This document shows positions 18,417-27,327 of a DNA stretch of 64,000 nucleotides, piece after piece. A model generated the notes under the pieces. It searched no databases. It saw only the letters and a list, made by a program, of their open reading frames with translations, and was not told where the DNA came from. The DNA is taken from NCBI GenBank assembly GCA_964554105.1, contig CAZKNF010000001.1, forward strand, positions 62,001 through 126,000. Reading direction: 5' to 3'. The DNA comes from CAZKNF01 sp964554105 (GTDB lineage Bacteria; Bacteroidota; Rhodothermia; Rhodothermales; VXPQ01). The first letter of the stretch is position 1. The number at the start of each line of letters is the position of its first letter. The translations under genes were made by a program, and so were the position numbers.

Positions 18417-19946
18417 ATGCCAGAAGGTAGATATTTCCACGTCATCGTTCTTGCGTTTTTCGTCTCTGTCGCCGTATTCCCGCAGCAGGAAGCCGCATTT
18501 GCACAGGATTTACCTGCAGGTCACGGCATGGTGGTGCTCTCAAATTGGCCGGATGATCCGATTCGTGAAACGACGAAGTTCGATATTCTTCCGTTTGTCG
18601 ACAGCCTCAGTCTCGCGTACCGTTATCAGGTGACGGAAGGTCAGCCGGAGCTTTCGATCGTCATGGAGTGGTCCGCCGGCACCGAGGCGATATACAATGG
18701 TGAGCGGACGAAGATATCGGAATTGGATGGAACGCCTGCAATTGTGGGATTAGATCTCTCAGCGGACGTCCTATCCGGTGGCCGGGTGGTCGCGGCTTTT
18801 TCGCTGGTCGTCGATTCAATGATCGTAGAACCCAGTCCGGATTTGATCCGCATAGATCTCCCCGATTTGTCCTGGGACAATGTATTTGTGGATACACCGG
18901 CGTCGCAGGCGCAGGAGATTTTCGAGAACGGATTCGAGCTCGCAAACCCTGCGATTGTACGTGCCGGCTTCGCCCTCTTTGACGGCAGTGAAGCAATAGC
19001 GGGAGACAGGGTCGAGCAGCAGGATCATCCTAATCGCCGTGGGCCCGCATCGGATACGCGGCGTCCGCGGAACGTTTCCATCTACAGGCATCCAGGTATT
19101 ATCGATATCGGATTTGATCTGTTCTGGTTGATCGGGCCGCGCGAGCGTTCAGTCCGCGGCTCGGGCGACCGGCCGCGCGAGAACCTCGGTCGCGGTTCAG
19201 TCGGTGGGACCGACCGGAACCGGGCCGATCGTGATTTGAGCGGCATGGCTGACAGAAGCCGCGACCGGAATTCAACCGGAGATGACGATGCCTCAGCAGG
19301 ACAGGACGCCGATTCTGAGAGACCGGATCGCGGTACGGACCGATCGGACGCAGCCGACCAGCGGCGTGGCGATTCCGAGAACGGTAATGCCGACGGCAGT
19401 GAGGCGCAAGGCGAGCGTGAGCGGAGTGCTGGGCGCTCCATTCTGGGGCTTCCACGATCAGATGAGAGCGATGACGATGACGATGACGAAGACGACGAGC
19501 TGATACCGTACGCCGTGGCAGCCGTCGCAGCAGCTGGCGTTCTTGGTGTCGTGGGCGGCACGATTGGTTACTACGGCAGCTCGCGGTATGCTCCCATCGG
19601 ACTGACGTCGGGATATATTGGTCGTGACGGCGGCGTTCTCCTACAGGTAGCCGCGAATGAAGCGCTGCTGGTGGATGATGCCGGTCCTAAACGCTTGATG
19701 GGTCGGATTCTTGGTTTTGGAGACCTGTTTGGCAGCTCCGTCGTCCAGCCAGCTGTCGGTGCAGGTGCTCTGTTTACGTCAGACGGCGGCGATGTAGGAT
19801 ACGAGCCAAGCGCATCCATAGGAGCTGTTGTGCGCCACAACATGCTCATGTTCTATGGAGGTTTCGACGTCTGGCAAAGCAGCCCCGAATTTAGTGTCGC
19901 GATTAATTTCCGGGCGCTTGGTTTGTGGGGCCGGAAGGGGGACTAA
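18417..19946 (+). CDS. Exported protein with Arg/Asp-rich disordered middle
   Basis: 509 residues, no family recognised. A signal peptide spans about residues 1-29 (VIVLAFFVSVAVFP...AFAQ). Residues ~30-200 look beta-rich. Residues ~205-335 are an extreme low-complexity stretch of Arg, Asp, Ser and Gly (repeated GDRPRE, DRSRDRNS and DADSERPDRGTDRS) ending in a DDDDDDEDDE run. After it comes a hydrophobic, Ala/Val/Gly-rich segment (IPYAVAAVAAAGVLGVVGGTIGYYG) and a ~110-residue domain with glycine-rich strands that could belong to an outer-membrane barrel. It ends 4 bases before the convergent synthetase gene. No function is assigned. Confidence 0.7.
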   Translation: MPEGRYFHVIVLAFFVSVAVFPQQEAAFAQDLPAGHGMVVLSNWPDDPIRETTKFDILPFVDSLSLAYRYQVTEGQPELSIVMEWSAGTEAIYNGERTKISELDGTPAIVGLDLSADVLSGGRVVAAFSLVVDSMIVEPSPDLIRIDLPDLSWDNVFVDTPASQAQEIFENGFELANPAIVRAGFALFDGSEAIAGDRVEQQDHPNRRGPASDTRRPRNVSIYRHPGIIDIGFDLFWLIGPRERSVRGSGDRPRENLGRGSVGGTDRNRADRDLSGMADRSRDRNSTGDDDASAGQDADSERPDRGTDRSDAADQRRGDSENGNADGSEAQGERERSAGRSILGLPRSDESDDDDDDEDDELIPYAVAAVAAAGVLGVVGGTIGYYGSSRYAPIGLTSGYIGRDGGVLLQVAANEALLVDDAGPKRLMGRILGFGDLFGSSVVQPAVGAGALFTSDGGDVGYEPSASIGAVVRHNMLMFYGGFDVWQSSPEFSVAINFRALGLWGRKGD

Positions 19947-19950
19947 GAAG

Positions 19951-21939
19951 CTAGCGTGCCTGTCGGATTGCCTCGAGGGTGGATGGATCCTCAAGGCTTG
20001 TGACGTCGCCAGTCTCCAGGCCGAGGTACGTCGAGCGGATTACCCGACGCATCACCTTCGCGTTTCGGGTTTTCGGAAGGCTGTCGACAAATTTGATGTC
20101 TCGCGGGCGCAGTGGTTTTCCAAGTTCGCTGGTAATGCTGCTGATTAGCGCTTCACGGAGCGCCTCGGAAGCATCGACGCCGGGATTGAGCACGACGAAT
20201 GCGACGAGGTCCTGTCCCTTCACGTCATGCGGGATGCCGATCGCGGCGCTCTCCGCGACGGCCGAATGCGAGTTGAGCAGTACCTCGACTTCTGCCGGCC
20301 CGAGTCGTTTGCCGGCGATCTTGATCGTGTCGTCGCTTCGTCCCAGGATATACCATTGTCCGTCGTCATCCACAGCGGCGAAATCACCGTGGATCCAGAG
20401 ATCGTCGAAGCGACTCCAATATGTTTCAATATACCGCTCGTCGTCTTTCCAGAATCCCCGAGTCATGCCGATCCACGGTTGCCGGACGACCAGTTCACCA
20501 ACCGCGCCTCGCACCGGTTCGCCGGCTTCGTCGACAACATCCGCAGCCATCCCCGGAACAGGCCCGGAGAATGCACACGGTTTCAGCGGTGTGAAGAAGT
20601 TACCGCACAATATGCCACCACTGATCTCTGTGCCGCCTGAGTAGTTGAGGATCGGCTTTCGGCTTTCCAGGACATTCTCGAACAGCCACGTCCAAGATTC
20701 TGGATCCCAGGGGCTGCCCGTCGAACCGACGGCCCGCAAGCCGGAGAGCTCATGCTTTCGGACCGGCTCGACGCCATAGGTCTTGAGGGATCGGATGAGT
20801 GTAGGAGAGACGCCGAGGTGCGTGACGTCGTGGTCGGCCACCAGCCTCCAGACCCTGTCGACCTCCGGGTAGTCCGGCGCGCCGTCGTAAAATACCATCG
20901 TTGCGCCCAGACAGAGCGTACCGAACACAAGCCAGGGTCCCATCATCCAGCCCATGTCCGACATCCAGTACATGCATTCACCTGCCTTCAGGTCCATGCA
21001 GTGGTACATATCCTGCGCGGCTTTCACGGGGAAGCCGCAGTGCGTGTGAACGGCGCCCTTCGGCCGCCCCGTCGTGCCGCTCGTATAAATAATCATGAGC
21101 ACATCTTCGGCAGATGTTTGCTCCGTAAAAGCATAATCCTGCTGACGCGGGACCAGGTCATGCCACCATTTGTCACGGCCGTTTTCCAGGGGCGCTTCTT
21201 CAGTTAGCTGTACATGCCGATGCACGACGACGTGCTCGACTGACGGCACGTCAACGAGCGCCTCGTCGGCCATAATTTTCATATTTACGACGCTGCCCCG
21301 TCGAACCGCGCCGTTGGACGTAAAGAGTGCTTTGGCGCCCGCATCGTTAAGACGTGAGGCTATCGCCGTCGGACCATATCCGCTGAAAAGCGGGAGTATG
21401 ACGCCCCCGATCTTTGCGATGGCCAGAAAGGCAACACACAACTCTGGCGTCATCGGCATGTACAGACCGATCGCGTCTCCCTTGCCCAATCCCAGTTCAC
21501 GGAGTGCGTTCGCACATCGGCAGACCTCGCGATACAGTTCCTCGTACGTCAAATTGGCGACGTCCCCATGTTCACCCTCCCATCGAAGGGCATCCAACCG
21601 GCGCGTCTCGGTGCGCTGCCACTTATCGAGAAGGTTGTGAACAATGTTCATTTGCCCGCCCACACACCAGGAGGGAAACTGGATGCCGGCGCTAAGATCC
21701 AGGATCTGGTCATACGGTTTGTAAAACTCGATACCGAGGTCCTTTAGCGCCGCGTCCCAGAACCATGAAACGTCGTCGATCGACCTATTCATGAGTTCGT
21801 CGTACGAATGGATGCCGTGCTCCTGCATGAAGCGCATTAGATTGCTTGCTTCCATCCAGGCTGGATTCGGGTGCCAAACGATCGACTGGCCGAACGGAAA
21901 ACTATCTTCGCGCGTATGCTCGTCGTTGATTTCGGTCAT
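19951..21939 (-). CDS. AMP-forming acyl-CoA synthetase (Acs/acetoacetyl-CoA synthetase-like)
   Basis: 662 residues of the ANL superfamily: ATP-dependent activation of a carboxylic acid to its CoA thioester. The P-loop-like YTSGTTGRPKG starts at residue 285; the SGGTEISGG and WIHGDFAAVDDDGQWYILGRSDD motifs follow; the C-terminal catalytic lysine is Lys628 in TRNAKVMRR. The segment MSDMGWMMGPW sits where acetyl-CoA synthetase has its acetate-pocket Trp and where acetoacetyl-CoA synthetase differs, so the substrate is not decided. Two genes away lie hppD and hmgA, whose pathway yields acetoacetate, so acetoacetate is a reasonable guess only. It is divergent from msrB. Confidence 0.85.
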   Translation of the reverse strand: MTEINDEHTREDSFPFGQSIVWHPNPAWMEASNLMRFMQEHGIHSYDELMNRSIDDVSWFWDAALKDLGIEFYKPYDQILDLSAGIQFPSWCVGGQMNIVHNLLDKWQRTETRRLDALRWEGEHGDVANLTYEELYREVCRCANALRELGLGKGDAIGLYMPMTPELCVAFLAIAKIGGVILPLFSGYGPTAIASRLNDAGAKALFTSNGAVRRGSVVNMKIMADEALVDVPSVEHVVVHRHVQLTEEAPLENGRDKWWHDLVPRQQDYAFTEQTSAEDVLMIIYTSGTTGRPKGAVHTHCGFPVKAAQDMYHCMDLKAGECMYWMSDMGWMMGPWLVFGTLCLGATMVFYDGAPDYPEVDRVWRLVADHDVTHLGVSPTLIRSLKTYGVEPVRKHELSGLRAVGSTGSPWDPESWTWLFENVLESRKPILNYSGGTEISGGILCGNFFTPLKPCAFSGPVPGMAADVVDEAGEPVRGAVGELVVRQPWIGMTRGFWKDDERYIETYWSRFDDLWIHGDFAAVDDDGQWYILGRSDDTIKIAGKRLGPAEVEVLLNSHSAVAESAAIGIPHDVKGQDLVAFVVLNPGVDASEALREALISSITSELGKPLRPRDIKFVDSLPKTRNAKVMRRVIRSTYLGLETGDVTSLEDPSTLEAIRQAR

Positions 21940-22090
21940 ATAAGTCGTTGCTCGAGGATCGAATCCGGACAGTACGTGTGCGGGTTGAAAACTGTACGCG
22001 GCAGGTCGCTGTCGGCTCCTTTCCGGTTCTCTCCCCGGTGGTCGGGCGGCGGCTCGAATTCACGTTGCACTAGTTTATGAGGATTACGAG

Positions 22091-22513
22091 ATGGCAGAGA
22101 AGATCAAGAAATCAGAAGAGGAGTGGAAGGAGGAGCTGCCGGCCGAGAAGTACGACATCCTGAGAAAGAAGGGGACCGAGCCCGCGTTCACCGGACAATA
22201 TTGGAATCACAAGGGCCAGGGGATCTATCGTTGTGCGGCGTGCGGCACGCCTCTCTTTTCGTCAGAAACGAAATTCGAATCGGGAAGCGGCTGGCCAAGT
22301 TTTTTTGCTCCGGTCGACGCCGAGAACGTAGAGACGGAGAGGGACGAGTCGCTTGGGATGGTACGGACCGAGGCGCTGTGCGCATCGTGCGAATCGCACC
22401 TCGGGCACGTCTTCAACGACGGTCCGAAGCCGACCGGCCAGCGGTATTGCATAAATTCCGCTGCGCTAGAGTTCGAGCAGGCTGACGGTGAGAGCGAGGA
22501 AGAGCAGGACTGA
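22091..22513 (+). CDS. msrB: Peptide-methionine (R)-S-oxide reductase MsrB
   Basis: 140 residues. It reduces the R-epimer of methionine sulfoxide in proteins. Family signs are GTEPAFTGQYWNHKGQGIYRCAACGTPLF, the SGSGWPSF motif, and Zn-binding cysteines C48/C51 and C97/C100. The catalytic Cys is C120 in RYCINSAAL. The N-terminal KKSEEEWKEELPAEKYDILRKKGTE is the usual lead-in, and no signal peptide is present, so it is cytoplasmic. It sits alone between the divergent synthetase gene and the convergent hmgA. Confidence 0.96.
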   Translation: MAEKIKKSEEEWKEELPAEKYDILRKKGTEPAFTGQYWNHKGQGIYRCAACGTPLFSSETKFESGSGWPSFFAPVDAENVETERDESLGMVRTEALCASCESHLGHVFNDGPKPTGQRYCINSAALEFEQADGESEEEQD

Positions 22514-22584
22514 TGGATGTGCACCGGCCAAGTGCGCACTTGTGAGTGCGGCATGCCGAAAGCCTGGCGGTCTGCTATTCATCG

Positions 22585-23799
22585 CTAGTCGCGTTCCGCC
22601 GCCTTAGCCGGTTGGCCGTTCGTTGTGGGTTCGTGGTGAAGCTCAGGTTTCCACGAATACGCGTAGTCAACGTCTTCAAGATCAAGCGCCGTCCGGGTAA
22701 GGTGAAGAGGGCGGAACGTATCGACCATCACCGCCATCTCCTCGGTCGCCTCTTTTCCGATCGATGCTTCAACCGCTCCCGGATGTGGTCCATGCGGGAT
22801 GCCGCCCGGATGCAGCGTGAACGAGCCGCGGTCGATTCCTTTCCGACTCATGAACTCGCCCTCGACGTAGTAGAGGACTTCATCTGAGTCGATGTTCGAG
22901 TGGTTGTAGGGTGCCGGAATCGCCTTCGGATGATAGTCGAATTTTCGTGGTACGAAGGAGCACACGACGAAATTGCGGCCCGCGTACATCTGGTGTACCG
23001 GGGGTGGCTGGTGGACCCGCCCTGTAATCGGCTCGAAATCATGTATCGAGATGGCATACGGATACATAAATCCATCCCATCCCACCACATCAAACGGATG
23101 ATATCGGTACACGTACCTGTGAAGCTGCCCGTGCTTTTTGATTCGCACCTCGAATTCTCCTTCTTCGTCGAACGTATTAAGTGCGGTCGGCGGTCGGATG
23201 TCGCGCTCCGAATAAGGACTGTGTTCCAGAAGCTGTCCAAATTCGTTTCGATATCGCTTCGGAAATCGGATCTCGGATTCTGCCTCTATGACGAGGGTCC
23301 TGGGCGGGACCGATCCGGAAAATACCCACTGGTGTGTGAGTGTTCTGGGAATGTGTACGTAGTCACCCTGCTGGAATTCAACGTCTCCAAGTGGGGTCCG
23401 CAGTGTACCTTCACCCTGGTGCACGAATACGAGTTCATCGCATGAGGCATTCTTATAGAATACCTCCGTTGGTTTATCGGGAATGCACATCGCGAGACGC
23501 ACGTCGCTGTTGCCCATGATGTACGTCCGCCCACTGATCCAATCCCCGCCTCCGTCGAATTCGAACCCCTTGATGTGGCGGTGCCGCAGAAAATCGGCGT
23601 CAGCATACTCGACCGTATAGGGAATCGGGTCCTCGATCCGCTCCACTAATGTCGGTTCATGAATGTGATAGGCGATCGACGAGATGCCGCTGAAGCCTTC
23701 CGCGCCAATCACTTCCTCTTTGTACAGTCCACCGTCCGGTTTGACGAACTGCGTGTGACGTTTGTGTGGTACGTTCCCCAGTTGCGTGTAGAAAGGCAT
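22585..23799 (-). CDS. hmgA: Homogentisate 1,2-dioxygenase
   Basis: 404 residues from ATG 23799 (MPFYTQLGNVPHKRHTQF). It opens the aromatic ring of homogentisate to maleylacetoacetate, using Fe(II). The cupin-like N-terminal half has HRHIKGFEFDGGGDWISG and a Met/Glu-rich core. The iron-site region in the C-terminal half reads YNHSNIDSDEVLYYVEGEF and later HPGGIPHGPHPG, with His-Glu-His ligands as in the family. The frame is open 66 codons further upstream into hppD, but that part is the wrong composition and the family start fits 23799. It begins 28 bases after the hppD stop, so the two form a tyrosine-degradation unit. Confidence 0.93.
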   Translation of the reverse strand: MPFYTQLGNVPHKRHTQFVKPDGGLYKEEVIGAEGFSGISSIAYHIHEPTLVERIEDPIPYTVEYADADFLRHRHIKGFEFDGGGDWISGRTYIMGNSDVRLAMCIPDKPTEVFYKNASCDELVFVHQGEGTLRTPLGDVEFQQGDYVHIPRTLTHQWVFSGSVPPRTLVIEAESEIRFPKRYRNEFGQLLEHSPYSERDIRPPTALNTFDEEGEFEVRIKKHGQLHRYVYRYHPFDVVGWDGFMYPYAISIHDFEPITGRVHQPPPVHQMYAGRNFVVCSFVPRKFDYHPKAIPAPYNHSNIDSDEVLYYVEGEFMSRKGIDRGSFTLHPGGIPHGPHPGAVEASIGKEATEEMAVMVDTFRPLHLTRTALDLEDVDYAYSWKPELHHEPTTNGQPAKAAERD

Positions 23800-23827
23800 G
23801 ATGGTGTATTCCAGGTTGTGAAGTGTA

Positions 23828-24964
23828 TCACAAATTGCCACGCAGCGCTTGCTCACGCTCGATCGCCTCGAACAATGCCTTGAAGTTGCCGGCACCAAAC
23901 GAGCGCGCCCCTTTTCGCTGAATGATCTCGTAGAATACGGTCGGGCGATCCTGTACCGGCCGGGTAAAAATCTGGAGCAGATATCCTTCAGGGTCACGGT
24001 CTACGAGGATGCCTAGCTCCTGAAGGCGCCCGATCGGCTCGTCTATCTCCCCGATGCGCCCCTCGAGTTCGTCGTAATAGGTGTTCGGTACGTGCAGGAA
24101 TTCTACGCCGCGAGATCGTAATGCCGTCACGGTATCGACGATGTCGAACGTCGCCATGGCTACGTGCTGGACTCCCGCTCCTTTGTTGAATTCAAGATAC
24201 TCGTCGATCTGGCTCTTCTTTTTACCGGCCGCGGGTTCATTGATCGGGAATTTGATCCGCTCGTTTCCGTTGGACATCACCTTTGACATCAAGGCGCTGT
24301 ATTCTGTCGATATCGTTTTGTCATCAAACGAAATCATATTCTTGAACCCCATGACGTCGGCGTAGAACTGAACATAGTCGTTCATTTCGCCGAGATGTAC
24401 GTTGCCGACGCAGTGGTCGACGTACTTCAATCCGGTCGAGGGCGGTCGGTAGTGCTCATTGTCCCATTCACGAAAGCCGGGCATGAATAGGCCCCTGTAG
24501 TCGCGCCTCTCCACGAACGTATGAATGGTATCGCCGTACGTGGCAATCGAGGCGATTACGACACGACCGTCGTCATCCTTGAGCACGTCGGGTTCACGGA
24601 TCGCCGTGGCACCTCGCTTTACCGTTTCGTCGAAGGAGTGCGCAGCGTCATCTACCCAGAGCGCAATGTCCTTCACACCGTCACCATGGATATGCACGCG
24701 CTGCGCAACGGATGAGTCGGGCCCCAACCCGCTCGTTAGAACAAAACGGATTTTATCCTGCTGCAGGAAGTAGCTCACCGCCTCGCGATATCCCGTCTCA
24801 GGACCGCGGTACCCGCGTATGCGAAATCCGAACGCAGACTGATAATAGTGTGCCGCCTGTTTCGCATTTCCGACGTAGAATTCCAGGTAGTCGGTACCGT
24901 TTATCGGCAGGAAATCATCCGCCTGCTGAAATTCGGGCCGCGTCAGAGTCTGCGGATCAGACAT
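23828..24964 (-). CDS. hppD: 4-hydroxyphenylpyruvate dioxygenase
   Basis: 378 residues from ATG 24964 (MSDPQTLTRPEFQQADDF). It converts 4-hydroxyphenylpyruvate to homogentisate with Fe(II) and O2. Two VOC-type halves are visible: the first begins at DYLEFYVGNAKQAAHYYQ. The metal-binding second half has DHCVGNVHLGEMNDYVQFY, GVQHVAMATFDI and FYEIIQRKGARSFGAGNFKALFEAIE, with the two His and one Glu ligands. An open frame extends 46 codons further upstream (GC-rich, no homology signal); I judged it spurious. hmgA follows in the same transcript. The divergent lipoprotein gene begins 210 bases from the start. Confidence 0.94.
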   Translation of the reverse strand: MSDPQTLTRPEFQQADDFLPINGTDYLEFYVGNAKQAAHYYQSAFGFRIRGYRGPETGYREAVSYFLQQDKIRFVLTSGLGPDSSVAQRVHIHGDGVKDIALWVDDAAHSFDETVKRGATAIREPDVLKDDDGRVVIASIATYGDTIHTFVERRDYRGLFMPGFREWDNEHYRPPSTGLKYVDHCVGNVHLGEMNDYVQFYADVMGFKNMISFDDKTISTEYSALMSKVMSNGNERIKFPINEPAAGKKKSQIDEYLEFNKGAGVQHVAMATFDIVDTVTALRSRGVEFLHVPNTYYDELEGRIGEIDEPIGRLQELGILVDRDPEGYLLQIFTRPVQDRPTVFYEIIQRKGARSFGAGNFKALFEAIEREQALRGNL

Positions 24965-25173
24965 TCGGTTACTCGTTTGTTGAAAGCGCTTCCGAAAGTG
25001 GATGCATGCACGAGCGGATGGAGGCTGAAGGACTACGTAAATAGACGGAATTCCGGATGGGGCGTTCCCGCCTCGAATTTCTGCGGCCGAGCAACAGGGC
25101 AAGGCCTGCGACGTATAGACAATAGTTTGCCCGCGTCACAGGGAAGAGAGAATAAGGGCGAATCCATGTAGAT

Positions 25174-26310
25174 ATGAATGAGGCGATGGTAGGTAGAGGG
25201 CAAAGCACGCTGAGTGCGGCAGCTTTAACGGCGGTTTGGCTCCTGCTCCTGGGATGCGGCGCTCGGACCGAGTACCTCGCTTCCAGTCTGGACATCGATC
25301 GAGAGGGATGGGATTCCGTCCAGGTGGATGTGGCGTATGCTTCGCGCATGGTGATCGGAGGAGGCGCCTCCATGGAAGCTGATTCGACGGTCGTTACGCT
25401 GTTCAATGCACGCTACGACACGCTGTACAGTGGAGCACCAGGTATCGTCCCTATACAAGACGCGGAGCTGGGAGACGAGGAGCGCCTGATGGTCGAGGCG
25501 TGCGGGATGGTCAAGCGCCGGCAAATTTGCGTGCAGGAATCGCTGAGAACATCTCCTAAACGAGTCTCGGTGGTAGACGAGATTTTTTATCCGCGTGCCG
25601 GCGATCCGGATGAGGGATCATATGAATTGGCTTTTCAGGTCGAACGTCGTGATTTCCACGGGAACGGATGGGAATCCATTGATGGGAGGGACGTGAGCGG
25701 ACGTCTTTTGGCATGGGTCGACGATCCGGAAGCGAAAACGCGCGGTATCGTGACTATTCCATTCAGCCGTCCAAACGGCCGATTCAATCTCAGTAGTCAT
25801 CCGAATTACAAAAATTTCAAGTATTACCTCGATTCGGAGCTACTTGACAATGAATCGGCCAGGGTAACGTTCGAAGTTCATGCTGGGCTGGACGGAGTTC
25901 CATTTCATCTGGCCTCTACCACGAAGGAGGTCAAGCGGAAAACCGAGGATGATCGTGAGCGCGAAGTGCGGTTTTTCGCCGAGCAAGCAACCGAGAAGAT
26001 CATCGACGAGCTTGATTTGGATCATCAGCGAGGCGCGGTCATAGCGTACGTAGAGGATTGGCGATTCGATTCGGCGGATCGGCACTACGTTATCGAGATC
26101 GAAATCGAGTGGGAAGGGCGTCGCTTCGACCGTGGGCACCACCGAATAGAGGGTGCAGTGGAGGTCGGCGAAGACGGCAGCGACGCTATCTTCCAAATAG
26201 AGTCGGGCAATCGGCGGGCAGCTCGCAAATGGCGATCGCGAATGGATAGTTATACTCTGCAACTCGGTGGGCTCGATGTACATCTTCCGGGAATTGTAGC
26301 GTCGAGGTGA
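25174..26310 (+). CDS. Hypothetical lipoprotein
   Basis: 378 residues. The N-terminus carries a lipobox (LLLLGCGAR, Cys28) after a hydrophobic stretch, so it should be a lipid-anchored envelope protein. The mature part looks beta-rich with a central EVKRKTEDDREREVRFFAEQATEKIIDEL helix; I recognise no domain family. An alternative start is ATG 25186. It ends 11 bases before the convergent TonB-family gene and is divergent from hppD. Confidence 0.7.
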   Translation: MNEAMVGRGQSTLSAAALTAVWLLLLGCGARTEYLASSLDIDREGWDSVQVDVAYASRMVIGGGASMEADSTVVTLFNARYDTLYSGAPGIVPIQDAELGDEERLMVEACGMVKRRQICVQESLRTSPKRVSVVDEIFYPRAGDPDEGSYELAFQVERRDFHGNGWESIDGRDVSGRLLAWVDDPEAKTRGIVTIPFSRPNGRFNLSSHPNYKNFKYYLDSELLDNESARVTFEVHAGLDGVPFHLASTTKEVKRKTEDDREREVRFFAEQATEKIIDELDLDHQRGAVIAYVEDWRFDSADRHYVIEIEIEWEGRRFDRGHHRIEGAVEVGEDGSDAIFQIESGNRRAARKWRSRMDSYTLQLGGLDVHLPGIVASR

Positions 26311-26321
26311 CCGATGCGGCG

Positions 26322-27179
26322 CTATGTTGAATTCGATGCAGATGCAGATGCAGATGCAGATGCGGGTGCTGCAGATGCCGGTGATGATGAAGATGACTGC
26401 GACGGGGGATCCGGACCTACTAGTTTGAACCGGACCGGTAGCCGCATCCGTACACGAACCAGGTCACCGTTCTGGCTGCCTGGTGCAAAACGCGTCCGTC
26501 GAAGGGCCCGGACAGCGGCTGAGTCGCACGCTGGATGGAGCTTTTCAATTACTTCCACGCCCGTCGTTCGGCCATCGGTTTCAACGATGAAACTGAGAAC
26601 AAGGCGTCCTTCCACGCCGGCCTTCACCGCTTCCTCAGGATATTCAATATGGATGTAATAAGAACCGAGACCCCCAATTATTTTGGGCATACTCTGCGCC
26701 GCATCGACGACTTTTCGTCCGAGCATGCGGCTCGAATCCGTGTCTGAGGCAGTCCCCGCGTCCGTTGCAGAGGCCTGTTCTTCACGTTCCTGAAGGAGAA
26801 GCTCGTCGCCAGTGGCTTGTTCATCGTCGTCACTCTCGAACGCCGTGATCGGCGTACCGGACTCGACAGGAGCCGATTCGGTGATTTCCATGACCTCGAT
26901 GCTTACACGCTCCGATGGACGAATCACATACCATCCTATCGATTCCCAACCGGCGGTGATGGGAGCATTTGCCGCTACGATCACAACGCACAGGGAAAGG
27001 GCCAGGCAGCTGAGAAAACGAATATTATATCTGCCGCGGAGGTCGCGGCGCGCGTCGAGTCGCTGTTTGCGTAACCGGCGGCTCGAGAGAATAGGACGTT
27101 CGTCGCTCGCAGGGGATTCAAAAGCTTGATATGTGCGCCCACGAGCCATGCAATCGATTCGACACGAATGAAACTCCAC
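26322..27179 (-). CDS. TonB-family energy transducer-like protein
   Basis: 285 residues with a single N-terminal TM segment (about residues 54-71, IRFLSCLALSLCVVIVAANA), an acidic Glu/Asp-rich linker, and a TonB C-terminal domain at ~175-260 (YPEEAVKAGVEGRLVLSFIVETDGRTTGVEVIEKLHPACDSAAVRALRRTRFAPG). In the family, this domain contacts TonB-dependent outer-membrane receptors and transmits energy from the ExbB/ExbD motor. The last ~20 residues (SASASASASNST) come from a GATGCA repeat. The annotated start is GTG 27179; ATG 27149 is an alternative. No ExbB/ExbD or receptor gene is adjacent. Confidence 0.82.
   Translation of the reverse strand: MEFHSCRIDCMARGRTYQAFESPASDERPILSSRRLRKQRLDARRDLRGRYNIRFLSCLALSLCVVIVAANAPITAGWESIGWYVIRPSERVSIEVMEITESAPVESGTPITAFESDDDEQATGDELLLQEREEQASATDAGTASDTDSSRMLGRKVVDAAQSMPKIIGGLGSYYIHIEYPEEAVKAGVEGRLVLSFIVETDGRTTGVEVIEKLHPACDSAAVRALRRTRFAPGSQNGDLVRVRMRLPVRFKLVGPDPPSQSSSSSPASAAPASASASASASNST
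26335..26364 (+). repeat. Hexanucleotide GATGCA tandem repeat
   Basis: Five units of GATGCA (the last ends in G) at 26335-26364 within the 3' end of the TonB-family gene. On the minus strand they encode an alternating Ala-Ser tail. The unit is a multiple of three, so copy-number change would only lengthen or shorten the tail. Confidence 0.9.
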
Positions 27180-27327
27180 CGTGCGTCGCTGTTATTCCAA
27201 CCTCTCGAGAATAAAAAAGTTGACCGCTGAGTGAAGTTCATAATGTTCGGCCGCCCGAGTGCTTGCAGATTGCAATGTGGTCTGCAGGAGCCCGCCGAAT
27301 GCGGGAGGGCAACAGCTAAGAATTCGC

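Noticed and set aside
22530..22541. 12-bp palindrome AAGTGCGCACTT between msrB and hmgA, considered as a terminator
   Set aside because: It has no loop and no T-run; it may be a chance palindrome.
23800..23997. N-terminal extension of hmgA into hppD
   Set aside because: The extra 66 residues are the antitypical frame of the hppD end; the family starts at the MPFYTQLG segment.
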